A stretch of DNA of 64,000 bases from Silanimonas sp021297925 (GCA_027532825.1 JAPZTL010000018.1:54121-118120), one strand, 5' to 3'. Shown: positions 29,704-41,159, counted from the first letter of the stretch. A program made the numbers and translations. Notes: generated by a model not told the origin, from the sequence alone.

Positions 29704-30717
29704 TCAGCGGCCGTCGGGCAACACCCAGTCCGGCCGCTCCCAGTGGCAGGTGTAGCCGTCGGGGTAACGCTGCAGGTAGTCCTGGTGCTCGGGCTCGGCC
29801 TCCCAGAACGGCCCGGCCGGTTTCACCTCGGTGACCACCTTGCCCGGCCAGCGCCCCGAGGCGTCGACGGCGGCGATCACCTCAAGCGCGATGCGGTGCT
29901 GGCGCTCGTCCAGCGGGTAGATCCCGGATCGGTAGGACAGGCCGCGGTCGTTGCCCTGCCGGTTCAGCGTGGTCGGGTCGTGGATCCGGAAGAAGAAGGC
30001 GAGCAGTTGCCGGTAGTCGACCACGGTCGGGTCGAACTCGATCTCGATGCCTTCGGCGTGGGTGCCGTGGTTCCGGTACGTGGCGTTCGGCACGTCGCCG
30101 CCGGTGTAGCCCACCCGGGTCCGGTGCACGCCGGGCAGGTGGCGGATCAGCTCCTGCATGCCCCAGAAGCAGCCGCCGGCGAGGATGGCGCGCTCCCGTT
30201 CGCGGCCGTCCACGAGGTGCCGGGCACCTCCGGTGGCCTCGGATCCCGCCTCGATCTTCTGCAGGGACAGCGCGTTGATGCAGTAGCGCACGCCGGTCGG
30301 TGGCGGGCCGTCCGGGAAGACATGGCCCAGGTGGGCGTCGCAGACGGCGCAGGTCGCTTCGATGCGGACCATGCCGTGGCTCTCGTCGAGGTGGTGGGCC
30401 ACGACGGTGTCCTCGACCGGTGCCGTGAAGCTGGGCCAGCCCGTGCCGCTGTCGAACTTCGTCGTGGCATCGAACAGCGGGGTGCCGCAGCAGGCGCAGG
30501 CGTAGCGGCCCGGCTCGAACAGGCCGCACATCGACGAGCTGAACGGGCGTTCGGTGCCGCCCCGTCGGGTGACCATGAAGACCTCGGCGCGTAGGCTCTC
30601 TCGCCATTCCGCTTCGCTGCGCTCGACGCGGCGGGGCGGCGGCGGGTGGCCCCGGCGCACCCGGTCGAGGATGGCCAGCCAGGCGGGGCGGAGGGCGGGG
30701 TCGCGGTCGGGGTGCAT
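29704..30717 (-). CDS. msrBA: Bifunctional methionine sulfoxide reductase MsrB-MsrA
   Basis: A 337-residue fusion with MsrB first (to about residue 165) and MsrA second. MsrB has two zinc Cys pairs (CACCGTPLF, CAVCDAHLG), GTGWPSF and the catalytic cysteine in RYCINALS, acting on methionine-R-sulfoxide. MsrA begins near residue 175 with the active-site GGCFWGMQE and YTGGDVPNATYRNHGTHAEGIEIEFDP, acting on the S isomer. No signal peptide or membrane anchor, so it repairs cytoplasmic methionine. Many fusions have the reverse order. The N-terminal 45 residues are Arg/Pro-rich and of uncertain function. Confidence 0.92.
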   Translation of the reverse strand: MHPDRDPALRPAWLAILDRVRRGHPPPPRRVERSEAEWRESLRAEVFMVTRRGGTERPFSSSMCGLFEPGRYACACCGTPLFDATTKFDSGTGWPSFTAPVEDTVVAHHLDESHGMVRIEATCAVCDAHLGHVFPDGPPPTGVRYCINALSLQKIEAGSEATGGARHLVDGRERERAILAGGCFWGMQELIRHLPGVHRTRVGYTGGDVPNATYRNHGTHAEGIEIEFDPTVVDYRQLLAFFFRIHDPTTLNRQGNDRGLSYRSGIYPLDERQHRIALEVIAAVDASGRWPGKVVTEVKPAGPFWEAEPEHQDYLQRYPDGYTCHWERPDWVLPDGR

Positions 30718-30779
30718 CGTGAAGGATCCGGAAAGGAGGGGTGGCTTTCGGCACTGCCGGCGTCACGGCCGACCCTTCG

Positions 30780-30785
30780 TATCAT
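30780..30785 (+). promoter_or_regulatory. Putative -10 element for the first S9 peptidase
   Basis: TATCAT with transcription near 30792 and a 22-nt leader before the ATG at 30814. Confidence 0.4.
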
Positions 30786-30813
30786 GGGGTCTCGCCCACT
30801 CCATGGAAGTCCC

Positions 30814-32823
30814 ATGAAGCGTCTCCTCCTGTTCCTTGCCCTCGCCGCGTCGGGCGGTGCCGTCCTCGCCCAAGAGGCGGCGCCTCCGGCCCGCAAGGCC
30901 GTCCCCAGCGTCGAGGATTTCCTGAAGCGCGACAGCTTCGGCACCCTCGCGATCTCGCCGACCGGCGAATTCCTCGCCGCCACCGTCCCGATGGAGGACC
31001 GCACCAGCCTGGTGATCTTCCGCCGCGCCGACATGAGCAAGACCGGCCACGTCACGCTGCCGGCCAAGTCGCATGTCTCGAGCTTCGTGTGGGTGAACCC
31101 CACGCGGATCCTGTTCACGATCGGCCAGACCACCGGCGGCCTCGAGGCGCCCCGTGGCACGGGCGAGATCTACGGCGTCAACGCCGACGGCAGTGGCCAG
31201 GGCGGGCCGCTGATCGGCGCTCGCTCGCGCCAGCGGGCGTCCGATCGCGGCAGCACCGCCGGCCGCTTCGTCTTCGCGTCGCTGATCGACGCCCTGCGCG
31301 ACGACGACAAGAACGTGCTCGTGGGGATCGCGGCCCCCGGGTCCGAGTTCACCGAGGTCGTGAAGATGAACGTCGACACCGGCCGCACGATCGACGTGGC
31401 CCGCGCCCCGGTCCGTCGCGCCGGCTTCGACACCGACAACCAGGGCCAGGTGCGCTTCGCCGCCGGTGCCGGGTCGGACAACCGCGTCCGGACCTACCAC
31501 CGCGCCAACGACGACGCCGAGTGGCAGCTCATCAACGACGAGGCCCTGACGCAGCGCATCGTCGGGCCGCTCGGCTTCAGTGCCGATGGCAAGGTCGCCT
31601 ACCTGCAGACCGAGCAGGAGGAGGGGCCGGACATCATCGAGACCTTCGACGTGGCGACCGGCGAGCGCAAGCGTTTGACCGGCGACGACACGGTGAGCCC
31701 GCTGACGGTGTTCCGTTCTCCGACGGACGGATCGATCTACGCCGCGGCGTACATGGACGGCAAGCCGCGCGTCGAGTACATCGACCCGTCCAGCCCGTTC
31801 TCGCAGGCCCACAAGGCCCTGCAGGCGGCGGTGCCCGACCAGGTGGTGTACCCGACCTCGTGGTCGGCGGACGGCCGCTACGGCGTGTTCCTCGGATTTG
31901 CCGATCGCGTGCCGGGTGATTTCTACCTGTTCGACCGCGAGCAGAACAAGCTGCAGTACATGGTCAGCCGCGCGGCGTGGTTCACGCCGGACCAGCTCGC
32001 CGAGACCCGCCCGATCCAGTTCACCGCCCGCGACGGCCTCGTCATCCATGGCTACCTGACGATCCCGCGCGGCAGCGACGGGAAGGGTCTCCCGCTGATC
32101 GTCAACCCGCACGGCGGTCCGTTCGGCCCCTATGACAACTGGGGCTACGAGCCGGAGCGCCAGCTCCTTGCCTCGCGCGGCTACGCGACGCTGCAGGTCA
32201 ACTTCCGTGGTTCCGGCAACTACGGCCGGTCGTTCACGCGCGCTGGTTACCAGCAGTGGGGCGGCACCATGCAGGACGACCTCACCGACGCCACGAAGTG
32301 GGCCATCGCCGAGGGCATCGCGCCCGCCGACCGCATCTGCATCTACGGCGCCAGCTACGGCGGTTACGCCTCGCTGATGGCGGTGGTCAAGGAACCGACC
32401 CTGTACCAGTGCGCCGTCGGCAACGTCGGCGTCTACGACATGCCGCTGATGTTCGGCGCCGGGGACATCCCGGAGACGCAGTCGGGCGAGAACTTCCTTA
32501 AGGAAGCGCTGGGTACGACGAGCCTCGAGTCGGTCTCGCCGAACCGCCAGGCCGCCCGCATCCAGGTGCCGGTCTACCTGATGGCCGGTCGCGAGGACGT
32601 GCGTGCGCCGCCGGAGCACACCGAGCTCATGTACGAAGCGCTGAAGGCGCTGGGCAAGCCGGTCGAGATGAAGATCTACGACGGCGAGGGCCACGGCAAC
32701 TACCTGCCTTCGAACCGCATCGACTTCGCGAACCGCCTGCTGGGTTTCTTCGCCGAGCACATCGGCGGCAACGTGACCGTCGGCGAAGCGACCTCGGACA
32801 AGGGCCAGGGCGCGAAGAACTGA
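30814..32823 (+). CDS. Exported S9 family prolyl oligopeptidase-like peptidase (first)
   Basis: A 669-residue serine peptidase with a signal peptide (about 1-19, ending VLAQ). A beta-propeller region occupies roughly residues 50-400; the C-terminal hydrolase domain carries the nucleophile S514 in GASYGGYAS, the acid at about D595 in AGREDVRAPPEH and the histidine H627 in EGHGNY. It removes dipeptides or acyl-amino acids from peptides in the periplasm or medium. Together with the transporter and second S9 enzyme downstream it forms a peptide-use cluster. A strong hairpin terminator follows. Confidence 0.9.
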   Translation: MKRLLLFLALAASGGAVLAQEAAPPARKAVPSVEDFLKRDSFGTLAISPTGEFLAATVPMEDRTSLVIFRRADMSKTGHVTLPAKSHVSSFVWVNPTRILFTIGQTTGGLEAPRGTGEIYGVNADGSGQGGPLIGARSRQRASDRGSTAGRFVFASLIDALRDDDKNVLVGIAAPGSEFTEVVKMNVDTGRTIDVARAPVRRAGFDTDNQGQVRFAAGAGSDNRVRTYHRANDDAEWQLINDEALTQRIVGPLGFSADGKVAYLQTEQEEGPDIIETFDVATGERKRLTGDDTVSPLTVFRSPTDGSIYAAAYMDGKPRVEYIDPSSPFSQAHKALQAAVPDQVVYPTSWSADGRYGVFLGFADRVPGDFYLFDREQNKLQYMVSRAAWFTPDQLAETRPIQFTARDGLVIHGYLTIPRGSDGKGLPLIVNPHGGPFGPYDNWGYEPERQLLASRGYATLQVNFRGSGNYGRSFTRAGYQQWGGTMQDDLTDATKWAIAEGIAPADRICIYGASYGGYASLMAVVKEPTLYQCAVGNVGVYDMPLMFGAGDIPETQSGENFLKEALGTTSLESVSPNRQAARIQVPVYLMAGREDVRAPPEHTELMYEALKALGKPVEMKIYDGEGHGNYLPSNRIDFANRLLGFFAEHIGGNVTVGEATSDKGQGAKN

Positions 32824-32846
32824 CGCCCTCCCGCTCCCGTCCAGCC

Positions 32847-32874
32847 ACGAAGCCCGCCCCCCGGCGGGCTTCGT
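32847..32874. terminator. Strong hairpin terminator after the first S9 peptidase
   Basis: A 12-bp perfect stem (ACGAAGCCCGCC/GGCGGGCTTCGT) with a CCCC loop, followed by GTTTCC. It separates the peptidase from the convergent transporter gene and may act in both directions. Confidence 0.75.
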
Positions 32875-32884
32875 GTTTCCGGGC

Positions 32885-34444
32885 TCAGCGTTGCAGTCGA
32901 TTGAGCAGCGGCGTAGCGAGGAACATCACCGCGCCCGCCGCGAGGCCGATCCACATCATCTGGGTGAAGAACGGCCCATAGACCGCAAGCGCGGCGGCAG
33001 CGCTGATGCTGCCGTCGGCGGCCGGGGTGATCGACGCGAACGTGGCGAGGCGGCCGGCGATCATCTCGCCGAAGGCCGAGAACAGGAACCACGCGCCCAT
33101 CATCGTGCTCACCACCCGCGGGATCGACAGCGCGGTGACGGCGGACAGGCCGATCGGGCTCAACACCATCTCGCCCAGCACCAGCACGACGTAGGCGAGG
33201 ATCAGCCACCACAGGTTGACCAACCCGTCTGGGCCGACGTTTGCGATCGCGAAGGCCAGCACCCCGAAGGACAGGCCGCAAAGCACCAGTGCCCAGGCGA
33301 ACTTCGCCGCGTAGCCGGGGTTCAGCCCGGCCTTGTCGAGGCGCGGCCACAGCCACGCGAAGACCGGGCTCATGGCGATGACGCAGAGCGCGCCGATCGC
33401 GGTCGTCTGGCCGGCCGTCCATTCGATGCCGAAGGTGGTGCGGTCCATCGCCCGCTCGGCCAGCGTCACCCACGGGCCGTAGGTTTGCTCGTAGAGGCCC
33501 CAAAACAGTGCGCTCACCGTGGTCAGCACGAGCAGCAGGATCATGCGGCCGCGGGCCACCGCGTCGATGCCCGACACCATCAGCCACGCGAACCAGCCGT
33601 ACAGCGCGGCGCCGGCCACCACCGCGACCACTTCGGTCAGTGTCACTTCGTGGCCCCCCAGCAGGCGGCTGAGCGGGGCGAAATCAAGCCGCGTCTGCAG
33701 GACCTGCCAGACCGCGACGACGCCCACCAGCGCGCCGACGTAGATGAGCGTCTCGCGGCTCAGGCCGGCCAGCACCGGCGCTCGCAGTCGCCCCGGGTCG
33801 GCCGGTTCGGCCTGGCCCATCAGGTGCTTCTGCCCGAGGATGAACTGCACGAGGCCAGCGGCCATCATCACGCCGCCCAAGGCGAAGCCCCAGCCCCAGC
33901 CGATCGTCTCGCCGACGTAGCCGACGATGATCGAGGCGAGGAAGGCACCGATGTTGATGCCCATGTAGAAGATCGAGAAGCCCGATTCGCGGCGCGGGTC
34001 GTTGGCGGGATACAGGCGCCCGACGATGGTCGAGATGTTCGGCTTCAGGAAGCCCACGCCCATCGCGATCAGGGCCAGCGAGGCGTACATGACCTGCACG
34101 GCGGTCTCGTCGCGGACGCCCTTTTCGACCGGGGCGCCGGTCCACGCCATGCCAAGCTGCCCGAGCACCAGCAGCGACCCGCCGAACAGCACGGCCTTGC
34201 GCATCCCGAGGTGGCGGTCCGCGAGCAGCCCGCCGAGCAGGGGCAGGGCGTAGGCGAGCCCGGCATAGGTGCCCAGCAGCAGATAGCCGTCGGCATCCGC
34301 GAAGCCGTGGTGCTTCACGAGGTACAGCAGCAGGATGGCCTTCATCCCGTAGAACGCGAACCGTTCCCACATCTCGGTGAGGAAGCAGACGTACAGGCCC
34401 TTCGGGTGGCCGAGGATGTCGGCCGGCTCGGTGGCGATGGTCAA
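32885..34444 (-). CDS. POT/PTR family proton-coupled peptide transporter
   Basis: A 519-residue multi-pass transporter, about 14 helices. The POT signatures are present: FLTEMWERFAFYGMKAILLLYL (ExxER motif, first part) and GINIGAFLASIIVGYVGETIGWGWGFALGG. It imports di- and tripeptides with protons. There is no ATG near the conserved start: TTG at 34444, five bases after GGAGG, is used, and a TACACT -10 at 34481-34486 excludes earlier starts. Lies between two secreted S9 peptidases, a clear functional link. Confidence 0.92.
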   Translation of the reverse strand: MTIATEPADILGHPKGLYVCFLTEMWERFAFYGMKAILLLYLVKHHGFADADGYLLLGTYAGLAYALPLLGGLLADRHLGMRKAVLFGGSLLVLGQLGMAWTGAPVEKGVRDETAVQVMYASLALIAMGVGFLKPNISTIVGRLYPANDPRRESGFSIFYMGINIGAFLASIIVGYVGETIGWGWGFALGGVMMAAGLVQFILGQKHLMGQAEPADPGRLRAPVLAGLSRETLIYVGALVGVVAVWQVLQTRLDFAPLSRLLGGHEVTLTEVVAVVAGAALYGWFAWLMVSGIDAVARGRMILLLVLTTVSALFWGLYEQTYGPWVTLAERAMDRTTFGIEWTAGQTTAIGALCVIAMSPVFAWLWPRLDKAGLNPGYAAKFAWALVLCGLSFGVLAFAIANVGPDGLVNLWWLILAYVVLVLGEMVLSPIGLSAVTALSIPRVVSTMMGAWFLFSAFGEMIAGRLATFASITPAADGSISAAAALAVYGPFFTQMMWIGLAAGAVMFLATPLLNRLQR

Positions 34445-34480
34445 GGGGCCCTCCAGAATGTCGATGCAAAGTGAAGGCCG

Positions 34481-34519
34481 AGTGTACTGTGCGTGATGAT
34501 CCTGGGCTCGGGGTATCCT
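34481..34519. promoter_or_regulatory. Divergent -10 elements for the POT transporter and second S9 peptidase
   Basis: Minus strand TACACT (34486-34481) gives transcription near 34474 and a 30-nt leader with GGAGG before TTG 34444. Plus strand TATCCT (34514-34519) gives transcription near 34526. Both genes are thus fired from one 40-bp region, which may be co-regulated. Confidence 0.48.
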
Positions 34520-34552
34520 TCGAGGCCTCGCCCCATGCGTCGGATTCCGCCC

Positions 34553-36634
<2,082 letters not shown>

Positions 36635-36683
36635 GGCGCGGGACGGGGCAAGGCGCGACCCGGTCGGAAAGGGAGGAGGATCG

Positions 36684-37415
36684 ATGGCGACACCGGAGCT
36701 GAAGAAGCTGTTCGGGCAGCGGCACTGCGATGAGTGCGTGCTGCATCCCTTGTGCAAGCCGCCCCTTGTGGGCATCGAGGAAATCGAGCGGTTGTCCGGT
36801 TCGGTCCTCGCGAGGCGGCCACTGGAGCGGGACAGCGTGCTGTTCCGCGCCGGCGAGCCGACGCGATCGGTTTTCATCTCGCAGAACGGCAGCTTCAAGA
36901 CGGTCGCGATCAACGAGGCTGGCGATGAGCAGGTCATCGGCTTCTACTTCCCCGGCGAGCTGATCGGGCTCGAGGGCCTCGGCGACGGCAAGTTCAGGGC
37001 CGACGCGGTGGCGCTCGAACTGGCGCATGTGTGCGAGGTGCCGCTCCCGGCCCTGGAGCGCGTGGCCGGCCAGCGCGCCGATTTCCAGCGCCAGATGATG
37101 CGGGCGATGGGCGAAGGAATGGCCCGCCACCAGGACCACCTCGAGATGCTCGGCCGCAAGCAGGCGCAGGAACGGCTGGCGATGTTCCTCCACGGCCTCT
37201 CCGAGCGGCAGGGGCGGCTGGGGCGTGATCCCCTCCAACTGCATCTCGCGATGAGCCGGTCGGATATCGGAAGCTATCTCAGCCTCGTGATCGAAACGGT
37301 CAGCCGCGGCCTGTCGAAGATGCAGGACGAGGGCATCATCGCCGTCAAGGGACGCCATCTGCGCGTGCTGTCGCCGCAGCGCCTCCAGGCGCTCGCGCAC
37401 GGCGACGAGGCCTGA
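36684..37415 (+). CDS. fnr: FNR/ANR-type oxygen-sensing transcription regulator
   Basis: A 243-residue Crp-family regulator with the full set of [4Fe-4S] ligands: C15, C18, C24 and C117 (in HVCEVP), matching E. coli FNR C20, C23, C29, C122. The recognition helix ETVSRGLSKM has the E-x2-S-R pattern that reads TTGAT half-sites. It should activate or repress genes as oxygen falls. It sits at the end of the cbb3 assembly genes, and two boxes (TTGAC-N4-GTCAA, TTGAC-N4-ATCAA) lie before ccoN, so it probably controls this cluster. Ribosome site GGGAGGAGG. Confidence 0.93.
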   Translation: MATPELKKLFGQRHCDECVLHPLCKPPLVGIEEIERLSGSVLARRPLERDSVLFRAGEPTRSVFISQNGSFKTVAINEAGDEQVIGFYFPGELIGLEGLGDGKFRADAVALELAHVCEVPLPALERVAGQRADFQRQMMRAMGEGMARHQDHLEMLGRKQAQERLAMFLHGLSERQGRLGRDPLQLHLAMSRSDIGSYLSLVIETVSRGLSKMQDEGIIAVKGRHLRVLSPQRLQALAHGDEA

Positions 37416-37416
37416 C

Positions 37417-38163
37417 TCAGCCGACGAGGCTCCGGCAGCCGAGGGCGACCAGCGCGCCGTGCAGGGCGGGCACGTGGACGAGCCACGGGGCCGAGAGCGT
37501 CAGAACCCCGGCCCCGCCGACCAGCAAGGCGCCTGCGTGGCGCCCCCACGACATGCGGGTCGAGGCCCCCCAGCGCAGCCCCGCGGTCGCGAGAGCGACC
37601 AGCGCCGGCAGGGTGCCGAGGCCGAAGGCCAGCATCAGCAGTGCCCCGTGCAACGCGCTGCCCTCGAGCCAGGCGGCGCCGAGGAGGGTGTACGACAGCC
37701 CGCAGGGCAGCCAGCCCCACAGGGCGCCCAGGGCGAGCGCGCGCCATGGGCCGGTGGCCGGGACAATCCGCCGCAGGGGCGCCATCGCCTGCCATAGCGG
37801 AATGGCCGGTCCCGACGGAAGCTGCGCGGCCCAGCGCGGCGCGGCGAGCCGCAGGGCCGCGAGCAGCAGTACGAGCCCGACCCCGAGTCGCAGCCAGGGC
37901 GCGATCACCGCCAGGTCCAGGGCGCCGAGCAGGCCACCGCCGAGTCCACCGACCAAGGCACCGGCCAGGGTGTAGCTGCCGATGCGGCCCAGGTTCGGCA
38001 GTAGCGCGGCCATGCCGAGCGCCAGCGGCGCGCGAGGCCCGGTCGTCGGTGGCGCGGGCAGCGCGGCGGCGACGGCGATGCCCCCGCACATGGCGCCGCA
38101 GTGCGCCGATCCGAGCAGACCCGTCACGAACGCGGCCAGCAGCACGAGGAGGTCAAGGGGCAC
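37417..38163 (-). CDS. TauE/SafE-like membrane protein of the cbb3 assembly cluster
   Basis: A 248-residue membrane protein of six to seven helices, of the COG2836-like group annotated as sulfite exporters. The early GLLGSAHCGAMCGGIAVAAAL and later GWLPCGLSYTLLGAA motifs hold paired cysteines, suggesting metal or thiol handling rather than sulfite export. Relatives commonly neighbour ccoGHIS and may help copper delivery to cbb3 oxidase. Starts with GTG at 38163 and overlaps the end of ccoS by 11 bp. Confidence 0.8.
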   Translation of the reverse strand: MPLDLLVLLAAFVTGLLGSAHCGAMCGGIAVAAALPAPPTTGPRAPLALGMAALLPNLGRIGSYTLAGALVGGLGGGLLGALDLAVIAPWLRLGVGLVLLLAALRLAAPRWAAQLPSGPAIPLWQAMAPLRRIVPATGPWRALALGALWGWLPCGLSYTLLGAAWLEGSALHGALLMLAFGLGTLPALVALATAGLRWGASTRMSWGRHAGALLVGGAGVLTLSAPWLVHVPALHGALVALGCRSLVG

Positions 38164-38299
38164 GGTCGTCCCCGAGGAGGTCGAGCGGCGGGGTGTCGAG
38201 GTCGTCGAACTGGCCGCAGCGGACCGCCCACGCGAAGGCGGCGATGGCAAGGACGAGCAGCACGAGCGAGATCGGCACGAGGAACAGCAGGACGGTCAT
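38153..38299 (-). CDS. ccoS: cbb3 oxidase assembly protein CcoS
   Basis: A 48-residue single-helix membrane protein with the family sequence LFLVPISLVLLVLAIAAFAWAV (helix, residues about 4-25) then CGQFDDLDTPPLDLL, whose GQFDDLDTP motif is diagnostic. CcoS is needed for cofactor insertion into cbb3 oxidase. Its ATG overlaps the ccoI stop (ATGA), and its end overlaps the TauE/SafE-like gene. Confidence 0.9.
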   Translation of the reverse strand: MTVLLFLVPISLVLLVLAIAAFAWAVRCGQFDDLDTPPLDLLGDDRAP

Positions 38300-40653
38300 C
38301 GCGCGCCTCCCAGGCGCCACGCGTTGGCGCTGACGAGCAGCGACGATGCGGCCATGCCGAGGGCCGCCCAGCCGGGCGACATCGCGCCCATCGCGGCGAC
38401 GGGCAAGGCGAGCGCGTTGTAGCCGATGGCCCAGGCGAGGTTCTGGCGGACGATGCGCCGCGCCTCGTCGGCGGTCCCGATGAGTCCGCGCACGCCGTCG
38501 AGGCGGTCGCCGCCAAGGACGAGGTCGGCCTGGCGCAGCGCGAGCGGCGCACCGTTGGCCATCGCGATCGACACATCGGCGGCCGCAAGCGCCGCCGCGT
38601 CGTTCAGGCCGTCGCCCACCATCAGCACGCGATGGCCCCGGCGCTGCAGGTCCGCGATCGCCGCACACTTCCCGGCCGGCGTGCAGCGCGCGCGGGCATG
38701 ATCGGCGGGCAGGCCGAGCTGCGCCGCCATCGCGGCCACCCGGGCCGGGGCATCGCCGCTCAGCAGGTGGACGTCGAAGCGCCGTCGCAGGGCGGCCACG
38801 GTCGCGATCGCATCCTCCCGGAGCGGGTCGTCGACCACGAAGCGCGCCACGGCGACGCCCTCCCGGCCGAGCCAGACGGACCCGTCGTCATCCCGACCCG
38901 GTGCCGCGAATCCGGCCTGACCCAGGCGCCAATGGGCGCCATCGATGCGGCCTTCGACGCCCTGGCCGGGCACGGTCCTGCGGTCGTCGACGCGGATCGG
39001 CGGGGCATCGCCGAAGGCCCGTGCCAGTGGGTGCGACCCGCCCGCCTCCAGTGCGGCAGCGATGCCCCGAACCCCGTCCGCGTCGTGGTCCTTCCCGAAC
39101 ACGGTGGTCGCGACGAGGCACGGCCGGCCCAGCGTCAGCGTGCCGGTCTTGTCGAGGACGATCGTGTCGATGCCGGCGAGCCGCTGCAGCGCTTCGCCGC
39201 CGAGCACGAGCACCCCGCGATCGGCCAGCACCGCGTTGGCGCGCGCGAGCACCGTCGGGACGGCCAGCGCGAGGGCGCAGGGGCAGGTCACGACCAGCAC
39301 GGCGAGCGCCACCGGGAACGACTGCGCGGGGTCGATCCACGCCCAGACCGCCGCCGCGGCGCCGGCCAGCAGCACCGTGGCGACGACGGTCCACCGCGAG
39401 ACCGCATCGGCGCGGTCGAGCAGGGCGGGCCGCGACTGCTGCGCCTGCTCGACGCGTCGCATCATGGTCGAGAGCACGGTCGCGGCGCCGACGGCGGTGA
39501 CCCGGAGGCGTGCCGCGCCCTCGTGAAGGCCGCTGCCGGCCAGCACCGCGTCGCCCGCAGCGTGGCGACGGGGTCGGGATTCCCCCGTCAGCAGGGATTC
39601 GTCGAGCTCGGCGGCGGCGTCCAGCAGCACGCCATCGGCGGGCAAGGCCTGTCCGGCGGTGACGTGGAGGATGTCCCCCACGGCCAGCTCCGAGGCGGGC
39701 ACCTGGGCCAGCGAGCCGTCGCGCTCCCGCCAGGCCAGCGTGGGCCCCGCGCCGGCGAGGGCATCGAGCCGCGAGGACGCACCTTCGCGCGCCCGCCGCT
39801 CGAGATGCCGGGCCGTGAGCATGAACAGGACGAACATCACGGCGGCGTCGAACCAGACTTGCGGGCCGCCGCGCAGTGTCTCCACCACCGAGCCGGTCCA
39901 GGCCAGCAGGACGGCGCTGCCGATCAGCGTGTCCATGCCGGGCGACCGCAGCCCGAGTTCGCGCCACAGCCCCCGCAGGAAGGGTGCGCCCGCGTAGAAC
40001 ACCACCGGGGCGGACAGCAGCGCCGCGAGCCAGCGGAACCCGTCGCGCGTCGCGATCGGCATGCTGCCGGTGGTGTCGAGGTACAGCGCTTCGGAGAACA
40101 TCATCGCCTGCATGGCGCCGAGCCCCGCGACCCCGAGGCGCAGCAGCAGGTCGCGACGATCGCGCCGCCGGCGGGCGTCGCGCTCGGGGGATCCCGGCAG
40201 CGACGGTCGGTAGCCCAGCGCGGCGATTCGCCCGACGACGGCCGACAGCGGCGTCCGCTCCGGCAAGAAGTCGACCCGCACGCGCGCGCCGAGCACATTG
40301 GCGCGCACGTCCACGACGCCGGGCAACTGCCGGAGCGCCTTGTCCACGAGCCACGCGCACGCGGCGCAGTGCATCCCGTCGACCGCGAGCGTCGCCCGGC
40401 GATGGCCGCCGACGGCCTCGACCCAGCCGGCTTGGACATCGTCGCGATCCCACGCGGCCCAGTCGGCACCGGCCCCCACGCGCGGCGCCGGCGCCGTCCG
40501 CAAGCGGTAGTAGTCCCCGAGCCCGCTGCCGTCGATCCATGCCGCGGCCGCCGCGCAGCCGTCGCAGCAGTAGCCCGGCGGGCCCGCGCCGCGCAGCGGG
40601 TCGCCGCAGTGCCGGCAGCGGGTGGCCGTCGCGGGCTGGCCGTCGGCGCCCAT
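38296..40653 (-). CDS. ccoI: Copper-transporting P1B-type ATPase CcoI
   Basis: A 785-residue heavy-metal P-type ATPase that supplies copper for cbb3 oxidase. Order: N-terminal zinc-like CRHCGDPL...CCDGC region, a heavy-metal domain with MHCAACAW, membrane helices, the TGES motif (LLTGESRPR), the ion-path VTCPCALALA, the phosphorylated DKTGTLT, and GDGLNDAAAL. ATG at 40653 gives the usual CcoI length; it is 2 bp after ccoH. Position in the cco cluster separates it from general CopA exporters. Confidence 0.93.
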   Translation of the reverse strand: MGADGQPATATRCRHCGDPLRGAGPPGYCCDGCAAAAAWIDGSGLGDYYRLRTAPAPRVGAGADWAAWDRDDVQAGWVEAVGGHRRATLAVDGMHCAACAWLVDKALRQLPGVVDVRANVLGARVRVDFLPERTPLSAVVGRIAALGYRPSLPGSPERDARRRRDRRDLLLRLGVAGLGAMQAMMFSEALYLDTTGSMPIATRDGFRWLAALLSAPVVFYAGAPFLRGLWRELGLRSPGMDTLIGSAVLLAWTGSVVETLRGGPQVWFDAAVMFVLFMLTARHLERRAREGASSRLDALAGAGPTLAWRERDGSLAQVPASELAVGDILHVTAGQALPADGVLLDAAAELDESLLTGESRPRRHAAGDAVLAGSGLHEGAARLRVTAVGAATVLSTMMRRVEQAQQSRPALLDRADAVSRWTVVATVLLAGAAAAVWAWIDPAQSFPVALAVLVVTCPCALALAVPTVLARANAVLADRGVLVLGGEALQRLAGIDTIVLDKTGTLTLGRPCLVATTVFGKDHDADGVRGIAAALEAGGSHPLARAFGDAPPIRVDDRRTVPGQGVEGRIDGAHWRLGQAGFAAPGRDDDGSVWLGREGVAVARFVVDDPLREDAIATVAALRRRFDVHLLSGDAPARVAAMAAQLGLPADHARARCTPAGKCAAIADLQRRGHRVLMVGDGLNDAAALAAADVSIAMANGAPLALRQADLVLGGDRLDGVRGLIGTADEARRIVRQNLAWAIGYNALALPVAAMGAMSPGWAALGMAASSLLVSANAWRLGGAR

Positions 40654-40655
40654 CG

Positions 40656-41153
40656 TCAGGGCCCCGCCAAGGCCGGCTGGAGCGGTATCGGGCCCTCGCC
40701 CTCCTGCGGCCAGCGCCCGACCAGGCGCCAGTGGTTGTCCGGGGGCGAAAGGGCGAGGTGCCAGACGACCGCCTCGTCCGGCCACGGCGCCGTGAAGCGT
40801 CCGGCGTCTTCCCGCACGAGGCGCAGGCGCCGGTCGCGGGCGGCATCGAGGGGATGCTCCAGCCGCAGGTCAAGGTAGGGGGCGTCGGTGCCGTCCAGAC
40901 GGACCTCGAGCCGTCCGCCCGTCCGCCGGGCGAGCGCCGACAGGCCCGCGGCGCGTGCCGCCTGGTCCGGGCCGTGGTCCACGACCTGGACCTGCGCGAT
41001 CCGCCGCACCGGATCGCCGACCACGTCGAGACCGTCCGATCCGGCCACTCGGAGAGTCGCCACACCGGCGACGAGGGTGGCTGCGGGCAGTGCGACGATC
41101 AGCAGCAGGACGGGCGCCGGTCGGCGGTCGCGGGGCTTCGGGGTGAGGGCCAT
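40656..41153 (-). CDS. ccoH: FixH/CcoH family cbb3 assembly protein
   Basis: A 165-residue membrane-anchored protein: cytoplasmic basic start, one helix (about residues 14-35), then a periplasmic domain typical of FixH (WHLALSPPDNHWRLVGRWP). FixH/CcoH assists assembly or stability of cbb3 oxidase. It heads the ccoH-I-S-TauE unit. A TAGGCT -10 (41160-41165, minus strand) lies just before the ATG and an FNR-like box lies 40 bp farther upstream, so it may be leaderless and oxygen-regulated. Confidence 0.82.
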   Translation of the reverse strand: MALTPKPRDRRPAPVLLLIVALPAATLVAGVATLRVAGSDGLDVVGDPVRRIAQVQVVDHGPDQAARAAGLSALARRTGGRLEVRLDGTDAPYLDLRLEHPLDAARDRRLRLVREDAGRFTAPWPDEAVVWHLALSPPDNHWRLVGRWPQEGEGPIPLQPALAGP

Positions 41154-41159
41154 GCCGGC

